Shown one piece after another: positions 9,561 to 18,600 of a stretch of DNA of 55,408 nt. The position numbers were made by a program, and so were the translations under genes. The notes under the pieces were generated by a model. That model saw only the letters and a list, made by a program, of their open reading frames with translations. It did not search any database and had not been told where the DNA came from. Origin of the DNA: CAYOZN01 sp964408455 (GTDB lineage Bacteria; Planctomycetota; Phycisphaerae; UBA1845; UTPLA1); the NCBI GenBank assembly GCA_964408455.1, contig CAYOZN010000031.1:1-55408 (forward strand), read 5' to 3'. Within the stretch, counting starts at the first letter, position 1. Each line of letters starts with the position of its first letter.

Positions 9561-10235
9561 ATGTTCCCGGAACTGACGGCCCCCGAGCTTCGCGTCCTTG
9601 GCGTCCTGATCGAGAAGTCGCTTGCCTTGCCGCAGGCCTATCCCATGACGCTCAACGCCATCGTCAACGCCTGCAACCAGAAGTCCAATCGCGATCCGGT
9701 GACGGACTATTCCGAAAGCGAAGTGAGCGCCGCGGTTTCCTCGCTGCGCCGCAAGAGCCTCGTCGACCAGGCCGAGCCCGAGCGAAACTCCCGCGCCGTC
9801 CGCTTCAGGCACAACGTCGAAGAGCGATTCGGCTGGAATGCGGCCCAGCGCGCCCTCATGGCCGAACTCATCCTCCGCGGTCCACAAACACTTGCCGAAC
9901 TGCGTTCTCGTGCCAGTCGAATGACACACCTCGACTCGACCGAATATGCCCGCGAACTGCTGGCCGAATTCGAACGAACCGACCCGCCCATCATCGTCGA
10001 ATTGCCGCGTGAAATGGGACGCTCGGCCCGCCGCTTTGCCCAGTTGCTCGGCGGCCCCGTTTCGGTGCCGCCCGATACCGGTCTCGCGACCGTCTCGCCG
10101 CAGGCCGAACAGCGCGCGAACCATCACGCCGGCCCGGCCGATATTCTCGCACGTCTCGCCGCCCTGGAGGAGCGGGTGGATCAGCTCTCAACCCGCCTCG
10201 ACCGCCACTTCCCCGAACAGGCGCCGCCCGGCTGA
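9561..10235 (+). CDS. YceH family (DUF480/UPF0502) protein
   Basis: A 224-residue protein matching the YceH family: the opening LTAPELRVLGVLIEKSLALP, then QAYPMTLNAIVNACNQKSNR and a block around RGPQTLAELRSRASRM are diagnostic. The family folds as two winged-helix-like domains. Its function is not established, although E. coli yceH is a well-conserved gene next to murJ. The C-terminal helix (LARLAALEERVDQLSTRL) looks like a short coiled coil. ATG 9561 was chosen as the family start; the open frame runs ~100 codons further upstream, but that part is low-quality sequence overlapping the promoter of the divergent VIT/VWA gene. There is no Shine-Dalgarno, and a -10-like TAAACT sits 7 bases upstream, suggesting leaderless expression. 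Confidence 0.9.
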   Translation: MFPELTAPELRVLGVLIEKSLALPQAYPMTLNAIVNACNQKSNRDPVTDYSESEVSAAVSSLRRKSLVDQAEPERNSRAVRFRHNVEERFGWNAAQRALMAELILRGPQTLAELRSRASRMTHLDSTEYARELLAEFERTDPPIIVELPREMGRSARRFAQLLGGPVSVPPDTGLATVSPQAEQRANHHAGPADILARLAALEERVDQLSTRLDRHFPEQAPPG

Positions 10236-10316
10236 TTCCGCCGGTAGCGCCTGTCCTTCACTTCACTTTCCGAGCGTGCCTCAACTTGGAACTGCTATTT
10301 GTCGGTTCCGGACGCG

Positions 10317-10354
10317 CGGCGGCACGCCGAGCCCGTAGCACGGTCGTGCCGCCG
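10317..10354. terminator. Inverted repeat between convergent genes, possible terminator
   Basis: Nine-base arms CGGCGGCAC (10317-10325) and GTGCCGCCG (10346-10354) can form a GC-rich stem, followed on the plus strand by only three T. It lies between the convergent ends of the YceH-type gene and the small lipoprotein. The T-run is short, so a terminator role is tentative. Confidence 0.35.
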
Positions 10355-10422
10355 TTTCATCACGCATGAGGCGCGTGGATTGGATTGAACGTGCACGTCG
10401 TCTCGCGCACTCGCGCATCCGC

Positions 10423-10767
10423 TCAGTCAAGCTCGTCGTAGTACTCTTCCAGCGCCTCGGCACGGTCCTCGCGCAGATCCTCCAGATCGTCGCCGTCGTA
10501 TTCGAAATCGTCGTAGTCGTGGTCGTAATAGCGAAACTCGCGCACGGTGCCGACGTCGTACCCGTCGTCGTAGTACGTCGTGGTCCGCGTTCGCCGTACG
10601 TAGTGATCGTCGGCCGGCGAATAGTAGCCGCCGCGATCATACCGTTCGTACGTCACCACGCGTTCACTGCTGTCGCCGCACCCGGCCTGCATCGTGAGCG
10701 CAAACGCCCCGATCGTCAGGCTGTACACCAACGGTCTGGCCCTGTTCCACATCGTATGCAATAGCAT
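10423..10767 (-). CDS. Small Tyr/Asp-rich lipoprotein
   Basis: A 114-residue predicted lipoprotein. The N-terminus has a hydrophobic stretch ending in a lipobox-like MQAGC, which would leave a lipidated cysteine. The mature chain is rich in Tyr, Asp, Arg and Glu (for example YYDHDYDDFEYDGDDLEDL) and ends in an acidic helix. ATG 10767 is preferred over GTG 10776 because AGGAG sits 8 bases before it but overlaps the GTG. I recognise no family. The charged, tyrosine-rich mature part could bind cations or peptidoglycan, but nothing in the sequence proves it. It is convergent with the YceH-type gene. Confidence 0.72.
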   Translation of the reverse strand: MLLHTMWNRARPLVYSLTIGAFALTMQAGCGDSSERVVTYERYDRGGYYSPADDHYVRRTRTTTYYDDGYDVGTVREFRYYDHDYDDFEYDGDDLEDLREDRAEALEEYYDELD

Positions 10768-11011
10768 CGCAGACACTCCTGTAGCTGGACAAGCACGTGG
10801 ATGCGAACGTAAGACGTGCCGATTCGGGACGACCTACGTGCCGTCTCTCTGGGCGAGTCTAGCGCAAGCGGCATAACGCAATCGTGAACGAGGAATATCA
10901 ATCAGTGCCAGCGGCATGACCGGGCCCGCAGCTGGCGCCATTCAGCGCCTCAGATCGGAACACAGCCGCATTCTGTAAATGGGGCGCGCAAATCAAACAG
11001 GAAAACTCTTC

Positions 11012-12127
11012 CTAGTCTTTTCCCCACCACTTCAACCAGCCGCGGCGATAGAAGAAGGCCAGCATCGCCATGGCGACTGCTCCCATTGCCGCCATGACGG
11101 CGGGATAGCCCCATTTCCACCGCAGTTCCGGCATGTTCCACGGCGAATCCTCGGCACTGAAATTCATGCCGTAGACACCGGCAATGAAGGTGAGCGGAAT
11201 AAAAATGGTCGAAATGACGGTGAGCACGCGCATAATTTCGCTGGTGCGCTGGTTGATGCCGGCCAGGTGAACCTCGCGGATTCCCGATGCAATGTCGCGA
11301 TACGACTCCACCAGATCGATGATCTGAACGGTATGATCGTGCACGTCGCGCAGATAGGGCCGGGTTTCGTCCGAGATCAGCGGAGACGTTTCCCGCAGCA
11401 GGACATTGACCGTGTCGCGCAGGGGCCACATCACGCGGCGGATCGTCAGCAAGTTGCGCTTCACAGCCTGAACCTCGGGCATCACGCCGGCGGTGCGTTC
11501 CGCAGTGACGTCGGATTCCAGTTCGTCCAGTCGATCGCCGCATTCTTCCACCATGGGGAAATACTGGTCGACGATTGCGTCGAGCATGGCATATGCCAGA
11601 TAGTCCGGCCGCAGAAAATGGGTGCGACCCCAGCCGACGCGGAGCCGGTCGCGCACCGGATCCAGGCAGTCTCCACCGAGTCGCTCCTGGAATGTCATCA
11701 CGAAATTCCGGCCGAGAAAAATGGCGATCTGTTCCGTGTTCCACAACTCGGGATTGCCGGGCATGCGGGCGACGACGAAGAAATGTTCGGGATAGACTTC
11801 GACCTTGGCGCGTTGATGGACGTGCACCACGTCTTCCAGCGCGAGGGCATGAATGCTGAAGATCGCGCCCAGCTCGCGGATGATCGAAACATCGCCGACC
11901 CCTTCCACGTTCACCCACGTGACCGCATATTGGTCCAGATAGCGGCGAACCTGTTCCGGTCGCTCGATGTAAGCCTCTTCAATGCCGTCTGCACTGTAGG
12001 CAATCACGCAGATTTCGCCGCGCGGCGCGCCGGGATCGGGGATGAGAATGCCGGGCGGCGCGCCGGGACGGGTTTGACGCCGAAAGCGGGCGAGTTTGGA
12101 TCGTTTCCTGCGGGTTTTCGCCTTCAT
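11012..12127 (-). CDS. corA: CorA-type Mg2+/Co2+ channel
   Basis: A 371-residue CorA-family channel. These pentamers of the inner membrane carry Mg2+ (and Co2+/Ni2+) down the membrane potential. The signature YGMNF is present (about residues 318-322) at the end of the first transmembrane helix (FIPLTFIAGVYG), and a second helix (AVMAAMGAVAMAMLAFF) follows before a basic cytoplasmic tail. The cytoplasmic N-terminal part contains WVNVEGVGD and a HALALEDV segment typical of the family. ATG 12127 has CGGAG 7 bases upstream. The N-terminus (KAKTRRKRSKLARFRRQ) is unusually basic. It is a single-gene unit; nothing nearby suggests regulation by a Mg riboswitch. Confidence 0.93.
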   Translation of the reverse strand: MKAKTRRKRSKLARFRRQTRPGAPPGILIPDPGAPRGEICVIAYSADGIEEAYIERPEQVRRYLDQYAVTWVNVEGVGDVSIIRELGAIFSIHALALEDVVHVHQRAKVEVYPEHFFVVARMPGNPELWNTEQIAIFLGRNFVMTFQERLGGDCLDPVRDRLRVGWGRTHFLRPDYLAYAMLDAIVDQYFPMVEECGDRLDELESDVTAERTAGVMPEVQAVKRNLLTIRRVMWPLRDTVNVLLRETSPLISDETRPYLRDVHDHTVQIIDLVESYRDIASGIREVHLAGINQRTSEIMRVLTVISTIFIPLTFIAGVYGMNFSAEDSPWNMPELRWKWGYPAVMAAMGAVAMAMLAFFYRRGWLKWWGKD

Positions 12128-12337
12128 GCGGCTGCTCCGCGCAATGGAACATCCGCGCGGGCCACACGGCAGCGCGCACAGGCGTAAAGATAATCGCGGC
12201 CGGCGCGCCTGGCGATAACGGCTTGAAGTGAATTCACCGCCAAGACCCGGAGAAGGCGAGTCAATTGCCCGGGCCGGATTGAGGCCTGCCTTGCTGCCAA
12301 TTGCACGATCATCAGCCAGTCGCCGTTTTCATGGAAT

Positions 12338-14167
12338 TCACGGCAGGGCGGTCAACAGCTGCGCAAACGAAATGGCATCGTCCACGTCAATCGCGCCGTC
12401 TTCGTTGATGTCCGCGTCGAGCAGATTGCACGCCGGATATTCCGCCTCGTAAGCCGACGGGTCGAGAAGCGCCTGGACGAAGGCGGTCAGATCGTGCCCG
12501 TCCAGCCGGCCGTCGCACGTCAGGTCGCCCGCGCAGGCATTGGGAATGAGCGACATGCGTGCCACCGGCGAGCGGGCCATGCCGCCGGGCGCCGCCGGAT
12601 CGATCACCTGCCACTGCACGTAAAAGTGACACCCCGACAGCACCAGTTCGTCGATCGGATGATGCCATGTCGCGAAGCCGGTCGCCACCCCTGCTCCGGG
12701 CAGCGGAAATGGTCCATACAGCACGTCCGCCACCAGCACCGGTCCCTCCGGCGGCGATTCGGATAGTGCAAGAAAAGCTTGCGAGCCGCCAAGCGCCCCG
12801 GCCAGTCCCACGCGAAAATCGGCATTGCCCGAATTCGGCGGGCTCGCCGCAATGATCGCCGGCGTGAAGGTTCCGCTGCCCGCCACGCCGCCCGACACGA
12901 TCAGCGGATTGGGAGCCTCCCGCTCCGAGTACAGCTGCGGCCGATCGAAAGGGAACTGCTCGCCCGCGACGCGCGCATCCGTCAGCCCGTTGGTCAGAAA
13001 ATCGACGACCTGCTGTGCGATGTTCTGCGGCAGCGCCACCGGCAACAGCGGCGAAAGATTGTTGGGGAATTGTGCGGCAGGGTTGGCATAAAACGCGACC
13101 ACGCCCTGGATCGAGTTGAATGCCCCGTGATGCATGTACGTGGGCTTGAGGCCCACGTTGCGCAGCGTCGGCACCTTGAATCGGCCACGATCGGCCGCAT
13201 TGCCCGTCACCGACTGCCGCCCATTATCCTCGGGGATCGGGCGCAGGCCGATGTTCTGAAACGTATGATTGGTGAATTGCGGGGCTGGATGACACGCCGA
13301 GCACGGCGACGCCCGGAACGCATTCCAGCCCTGTGCCTGGCTGGGCGTCAATGCAGACACATCCCCGGCGTTGAATCGGTCCCACGGCGTGTCGTTGGGC
13401 AATAGCGTACGCTCGTAAGTGGCGATGGCAAAGGCAATGCGCTGCGCCGTGATCGCCTCGTCGCCGAAGGCGGCGGCGAACAGCGCGGGATACGTTGCAT
13501 GCGTCTCGAGCGCCGCCAGCATGTCCGGCGGAATGTCGCGGGCGAGGATCAACGGCGTCACGCTCGCCAGCTTCGCGGCGACATCCTCCCAGGTGCGGCC
13601 GTCGTGGCCCATCTCCACCGGGCTGAGGACCGGCGCCAGGGCCTGGCTTTCCAGCGCCCCGAAGTTCGTAATCGTGATCAGTCCGCTCTGCGGATCGGTG
13701 AACGTCGCCGGCGCCCGCCCATCCCAGAAAAGCGCCGGTGCATACATCGCGAAAATCGCCGGGTTCGCCGCACGAGGCGTGACCTGCGTCTGAAATCCAA
13801 AGACCGGATCGGCAAACAAATCGCGATTTGCGTCGCTGCGATGCATCCCCGGTGACGCCGCCTTGTCATCCGGCGTGCCCGGCAGGTTGTCCAGCCCCGG
13901 GTGCAGGCCCAGTCGCGGATCGGTGCCGCCGCGGCCGTTGATGTGGCAGGTCCCGCAGGCCACCGTGTTGTCGCTGGAGAGCTGCTCGTCCCAGAAGAGT
14001 ATCTTGCCAAGAACGCGCTTCGACTCGCTGAAGGGGTTCTGCGGCGGGAACGGCACCGGTGGCAGGGGCGGAACCGGTGGCGGTGGCGGCTGGGCAACGG
14101 CTGTGCCGCCACAGAGTGCAATCGCCATAACGGCCGTGCACAGGACATTGCGGCTGACCCGCTGCAT
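12338..14167 (-). CDS. Secreted di-haem cytochrome c peroxidase (MauG type) with dockerin-like C-terminus
   Basis: A 609-residue exported haem protein. After a signal peptide (cleavage near AVAQ, ~25) and a Pro-rich spacer comes a bacterial cytochrome c peroxidase/MauG fold. The first haem motif is CGTCH (71-75), the second is CSACH (~288-292), and a family-typical KVPTLRNVGLKPTYMHHG segment follows. These enzymes reduce H2O2 or perform oxidative chemistry on protein or small substrates. At about residues 540-609 are two Asp-rich EF-hand-like repeats (GDLTCDGRLDGHDLTAF and DADINEDGAIDVDDAI) as in type I dockerins, which could bind Ca2+ and anchor the enzyme to a cohesin or surface partner. 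Between the catalytic part and the tail (~415-530) is a CHRD-like or unknown beta region. GGAAGGAGG lies 7 bases before ATG 14167. Confidence 0.88.
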   Translation of the reverse strand: MQRVSRNVLCTAVMAIALCGGTAVAQPPPPPVPPLPPVPFPPQNPFSESKRVLGKILFWDEQLSSDNTVACGTCHINGRGGTDPRLGLHPGLDNLPGTPDDKAASPGMHRSDANRDLFADPVFGFQTQVTPRAANPAIFAMYAPALFWDGRAPATFTDPQSGLITITNFGALESQALAPVLSPVEMGHDGRTWEDVAAKLASVTPLILARDIPPDMLAALETHATYPALFAAAFGDEAITAQRIAFAIATYERTLLPNDTPWDRFNAGDVSALTPSQAQGWNAFRASPCSACHPAPQFTNHTFQNIGLRPIPEDNGRQSVTGNAADRGRFKVPTLRNVGLKPTYMHHGAFNSIQGVVAFYANPAAQFPNNLSPLLPVALPQNIAQQVVDFLTNGLTDARVAGEQFPFDRPQLYSEREAPNPLIVSGGVAGSGTFTPAIIAASPPNSGNADFRVGLAGALGGSQAFLALSESPPEGPVLVADVLYGPFPLPGAGVATGFATWHHPIDELVLSGCHFYVQWQVIDPAAPGGMARSPVARMSLIPNACAGDLTCDGRLDGHDLTAFVQALLDPSAYEAEYPACNLLDADINEDGAIDVDDAISFAQLLTALP

Positions 14168-14303
14168 GATGATGCCTCCTTCCCGCCGATTATACCCGCA
14201 TGGTCAGGTCCGGCGCCGGCCCGCGGCGTCGGGGCACGCAGTCGCGCGTAGGGAAGAACGCCATACGCCCCGTGAATATTGCAACAACCGGAGGTACTTC
14301 TGT

Positions 14304-14309
14304 TATGCT
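14304..14309 (+). promoter_or_regulatory. Candidate -10 box before the transglutaminase leader ORF
   Basis: TATGCT ends 7 bases before ATG 14317, with a TTGCAA (14279-14284) 19 bases upstream. The spacing to the ATG matches the other leaderless-looking starts in this window. Confidence 0.4.
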
Positions 14310-14316
14310 GACACGC

Positions 14317-14346
14317 ATGGAGCGGAAGCGTCCAGGGACTTTGTAG
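14317..14346 (+). CDS. Nine-codon upstream ORF of the transglutaminase gene
   Basis: ATG 14317 opens a frame encoding MERKRPGTL, whose TAG stop (14344-14346) directly abuts ATG 14347 of the transglutaminase gene in the same frame. It lies 7 bases after a TATGCT -10-like box. This may be a leader peptide that couples translation into the main gene by reinitiation, or may be chance. Confidence 0.35.
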   Translation: MERKRPGTL

Positions 14347-15555
14347 ATGGAGCGCTCGATGCACGACGCCGCCAAAGCTGCGAGACAGTCAGCGTTCGAT
14401 AAGCGGCACGCCATCGCATCGCGCAGTATCTCCGTACGCCTTGCCTTCGCCATGTGCGCGCCGTTCCTGGCAATCGCCGCTGGAATGCCCGCGACCGTCG
14501 CCGCCGCGCCGTTCGAGATCTACTACGAACACATCCTGACCAACAAGACCAATGCCCCGCTTCACAACGTCAAAATCTTCATGCCCATCCCGCAGAGCGA
14601 CTCCTACCAGACCGTGAGCTGCTTTGAAGTCGTTCTCTGGGATCAGCCCTTTCGCTCCAACCCCTGCACCGACAAGTTCAATCAGGAGTGCATCCGCATC
14701 CTTATTCCCCGGCTCGATCCCGGGCAGTCAATTGAAGTCGGCTACGCCTGCGAAGTGGAGCTCCATGGCTTTCAACGCCGCGAGCTGAGCCCCGCCCGCG
14801 CCGGCGGCCTCGATGATATTCCGGAGGACATTCGCGAGCTGTACACGCGTGACCATGGCGGCATTTACGATCTGAAGCACCCGGCCATCGTCCGCGAGTC
14901 CGCCCGCCTGTGCGCGGAAAAGGGCAATCTGGTCGACAAGGTCCTGGCGATTCACGACTTCGTCGCCGGCAGCATCAAATACGAGGCCGGCGGTGGCTGG
15001 CAGAAGGCCCCGATCGTTCTCGAGCGCAAGCGAGGCAGTTGTTCGGAATTCTCCTACCTCTTCGCCGCTCTGTGCCGCGCCAGTGGCATCCCGACCCGCT
15101 TCGTCGGCGCGAGCACCTTTCCGGCCCGATCGAAGCTGCCGTTTCGTGACGCCCGCATGCACCGTTGGGTCGAAGTCTATCTGCCGCCCTGGGGCTGGGT
15201 GCCGTTCGATCCCACGCTGGACGCCGGCAGGCCGCCGCGGCGGGAGTTCGCCGGCCATCACCACGAGCGCACCCTCATCCAGTTCCGCGGCGGCGGCGGC
15301 AGCAACATTCTCGGCAGCGCCTACTACGGCGCAAATACGAAGACCGGCCAGACGCGGCGCATTCGCGCCTTCACCTGGTCGCGCGGCACGCGAACGAAGT
15401 ACGAAAAGGCCCTGCGTCGCTACCAGAAGAAGGAATTTCGTGCCGCCTACGCCCAGTTCAAGCGGCTGGCCACGCATTATCCCTCGACGCGCCACGGCAA
15501 ACTCGCCGCCCTCAAGATGCGCGAAATGGAAACCAGCGGCGAGGCCAAGCCCTGA
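14347..15555 (+). CDS. Secreted transglutaminase-like cysteine protease-fold protein
   Basis: A 402-residue exported protein with a transglutaminase-like core. The expected triad is visible: Cys232 in RGSCSEFSYLFAALCR, His272 in MHRWVEVYLP, and Asp288 in FDPTLD. Such proteins act as peptidases, amidases or cross-linkers on peptide substrates. The N-terminal ~160 residues begin with a long signal region (hydrophobic SVRLAFAMCAPFLAIAAG, ~37-54) and form a beta-rich domain (FEIYYEHILTNKTNAPLHNV), as in many bacterial transglutaminase proteins. The C-terminal ~60 residues (YEKALRRYQKKEFRAAYAQF) look like one or two TPR helices. The start is either ATG 14347 (CCAGGGA about 8 bases upstream) or ATG 14359. 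It is preceded by a 9-codon upstream ORF. Confidence 0.88.
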   Translation: MERSMHDAAKAARQSAFDKRHAIASRSISVRLAFAMCAPFLAIAAGMPATVAAAPFEIYYEHILTNKTNAPLHNVKIFMPIPQSDSYQTVSCFEVVLWDQPFRSNPCTDKFNQECIRILIPRLDPGQSIEVGYACEVELHGFQRRELSPARAGGLDDIPEDIRELYTRDHGGIYDLKHPAIVRESARLCAEKGNLVDKVLAIHDFVAGSIKYEAGGGWQKAPIVLERKRGSCSEFSYLFAALCRASGIPTRFVGASTFPARSKLPFRDARMHRWVEVYLPPWGWVPFDPTLDAGRPPRREFAGHHHERTLIQFRGGGGSNILGSAYYGANTKTGQTRRIRAFTWSRGTRTKYEKALRRYQKKEFRAAYAQFKRLATHYPSTRHGKLAALKMREMETSGEAKP

Positions 15556-15674
15556 CCCGGCACGTTCAATTTTTGACTTGTTGATTTTCGACTTTGGACG
15601 ATTGATTCTCGATTTTCGATTTTTCGATTTTCGATTTTTCTTCCGCCGTTTTGACGTCTTGACGTTTCAAAACG
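15556..15674. repeat. AT-rich 7/8-bp tandem repeat between convergent genes
   Basis: A strongly AT-rich island in GC-rich surroundings, containing repeats of GATTTTC/GATTTTTC with period 7-8 (15580-15642). It ends in a short stem GACGTTT-CA-AAACGTC (15661-15676) that reaches the mscS stop codon. It separates the transglutaminase and MscS genes. Possible roles are transcription end or repeat expansion; see the similar islands near 20.9, 40.5 and 45.9 kb. Confidence 0.75.
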
Positions 15675-18600
15675 TCATTCCCGCTTGCCCGACGGCTCGC
15701 GCCGACCGCCCTCGCCCGCCTTTTCGCCGTCGCCGCGCTCGAAGAACGGGACGCCGGCCGAGTCGGCAAGGCGGATGTCCAGTGGCTTGTCGCCCGAAAT
15801 GTGGAAGGTGCGCTGCGGCAAGGGGATTTCGATGCCGGCCTGCTTGAATGCATCAAAGATCTTGTATCGAATGTCCAGCATGCCGAACCAGCGCTCGCCC
15901 GGATTGCGAAACCAGCAGACCAGGGAAAACCGCATTCCATCGGTGCCGAAGTCGAGGAAGAACACATCCGGCGGCGGATTGCGCAGCACGCGTCGCTCGC
16001 GTCGGGCGATCTGCATCAGAATGTCGCGCACTTGGTGCGGATTGGACCCGTAGGACACGCCCACTTCGACCTGGGCCCGCAGCGGATGCCCGTCCATCGT
16101 CCAGTTCTCGACCTTCTGGTTGATGAACTCCCCGTTGGGAATGACCAGAAAGATGCCGTCGGGCGTGCGGATGGTCGTGCTGCGCATGCTGACCTTGGTC
16201 ACTTCGCCGGTCTTGCCGTGCACGCCGACGGTGTCGCCGACCTTCACGTGCCGCTCGAACAGCATCAACAGACCGCTGATGAAGTTCACCACCAGCGGCT
16301 GAAGGCCCAGGCCAAGACCCAGTCCCAGGCCGCCGAAGAGCACCGCCAGGGCCCCGAAGTCCAGCAACAGCGCCCGCAGGGCGATATAGACCCCGATCGC
16401 CACGATGATGTAGTGCAGCAGGGTGTTGATCGCCGCCTGCGCCCCGCGGTCGATGGCCGGATGATAGGGGAAGACGCGTGCCCGCAGTGTCTGGCGGATG
16501 ATGTTCGACACGGCGATGGCCGCGATGACGGCGACCAGGGCCCCGCCGATCCGCCACAGGTTGATGGCGCTGTTGCCCACCTGCAACAGCTGCATGTCCA
16601 TCAGCACCTTGATCTCGTACGGCCGCACTCCCCACACCGATAGTGCCGCCAGGAAGACACCAATGGTGAGGACCCACTTGCTGGTGGCCGCGACGGCGCT
16701 CACCGCCGTCGGCGCGGGGACAGCCGCCGGCGCCGCCTCGGGCTCCGCCTCGTCCGCTTCCGCCGCCTTTGCCGCCGGCGCCGTCGCCGGCGCACCGGGC
16801 GCCGCCGCGCCCGAAGCCGTCGCCGTGGCACTCGTGCCGACTGCCGCGCCCGCCGCCGGTGCATCGGCCTTGGCCCCTGCGCCGGCCTCGGCGTACGTCT
16901 CGCGCAGATCGCGTGCCCGATCGGCCACCCGCACCGCGAATTCCACCAGCAGTTCGTGCAGCACCCACGCCAGAAGCAGCAGGGCCACCGAAGAGGTGAT
17001 CCCCAGCGTCAGGTACGACGCCAGGGCCCTGTAACCGACCAGGTGCATCAACACCAGTGCGATCGCCACCGCCAGCATGGCCGGATAAGACGCCCGCAGC
17101 GTCGTCAGCGTCCGCACGTACCGCCCGCGCTCGGCCCGCGGAAAAATGTTGAGCACCGTGTTGCGCTGAAGAAGAAAGATGACCGCCAGCACGTTCACCG
17201 CCAGCACGCACCAGTCGGCCAGCAGCGCCGCCAGCGTCGGCGCCAGGTACTGCGTGCGCAGCAGCAGCGACGCACCCATCATGATCGTGACGATGCCGGT
17301 CAGAATGAACCCGAAGCGCCGGTAGTAACGGGCCACGATGTTGCTGCACGTGATGAGCCGGAAGCGAGGCTTGGCCGCCTTGAAGGCCAGGTTGAGCAGG
17401 GCGGCCGCGAGTACCGGCGCCCAGATGATGCCCAGCAGAAGATACATCACCCGCGAGGCCTTGCCCGACATCCCGGTCTCCAGCATCAGCAGGGCCAGTA
17501 TCAGCGGCAGCGCAAGGGGTGTCAGGTATACGGCACCGGCGCGGGCCGTGTTGTACTTGAGGCGCTCGACGAATTCCGGCGCCGCCGGCTCCTCTCCCTC
17601 CGTCTTCGGCTGGCTGTCGGTCGGCACCGCGTTGCGCGTGCGGCTGCACCAGCGCGTACCCAGCGCGATCAGCCACGCGGCGACCGCAAGCGTCGCCGCC
17701 ACGATCGCCCAGTCGATCCACGTCAGATCGCGCACCTGGTAGTTGATCTGCCGGAAGGAATGCTGCATGGACGTGAGAAAAGCGCCGCCGGCAAGCTCCT
17801 TCACATCCGGCGAAGCCGCGACGAAACTCCGCGGATCGAGAATCGACGAGCCGCGCGTGATCAGATGCGCCCAGTACAGCCGGCTGACGGCCGATTCCCA
17901 CAGTTTCACCCGGCGGCCGGCAATCGCGATGCCTTCGCGCAGCCGCTCGATCAGCGCACGCTCCTCCTGGAGCATGTCGTCGAACGCCTTGCGCAGCTCA
18001 ATCTTGCTCTGGCCGGCATTCTGAATCTGCTTGATCGTGTCCTCGTCCGCGTTTTCCTTGGTGGCCTGTCGCAGGACGGCCGTGAGCTTGTCGAATTTCT
18101 CCAGCGACGCGTGCTTGAAGTCCTCCAGCCGCCGCTGCTCGGACACGCTGTCGCCAAGGCGGCGCTGCAACCGATCGAGCATGCCCTCGGCAGTCGCAAG
18201 TTCTTCCCTCGCCTCTTCGTAGCCCTCCAGCACATCCGACGCCGTGCGCCGCGACAGCGAGGTGCTGAACGCCTCCCAGTAGGCCCGGTCGCGCTCCGCA
18301 TTGCTGCTCAGATCCGACAACGACGACTGCTGAAACCGGTCGCGAATGCTGTTGGCAAAGTCCTTCTGTAGCGTGGCCGTCGCTTCCTCAACCAGCAAAT
18401 CGAGCTCGAGCAGGGCCCGCTCGCTCGGCGAAAGCGAATCCGACTTCAACCGCATCCGGATCCACTCGGCCTCGCTGCGGCTGCGCTGTTCAATCAAACC
18501 GTTCATCCGCTCGCGCAGGGCGACGACGTGGGGACGCATCGCATCGCGGCGGAGGCGATTGGACTCGGCCTGCCGCTGGGCGCGCTTTTCCTTGACGTCA

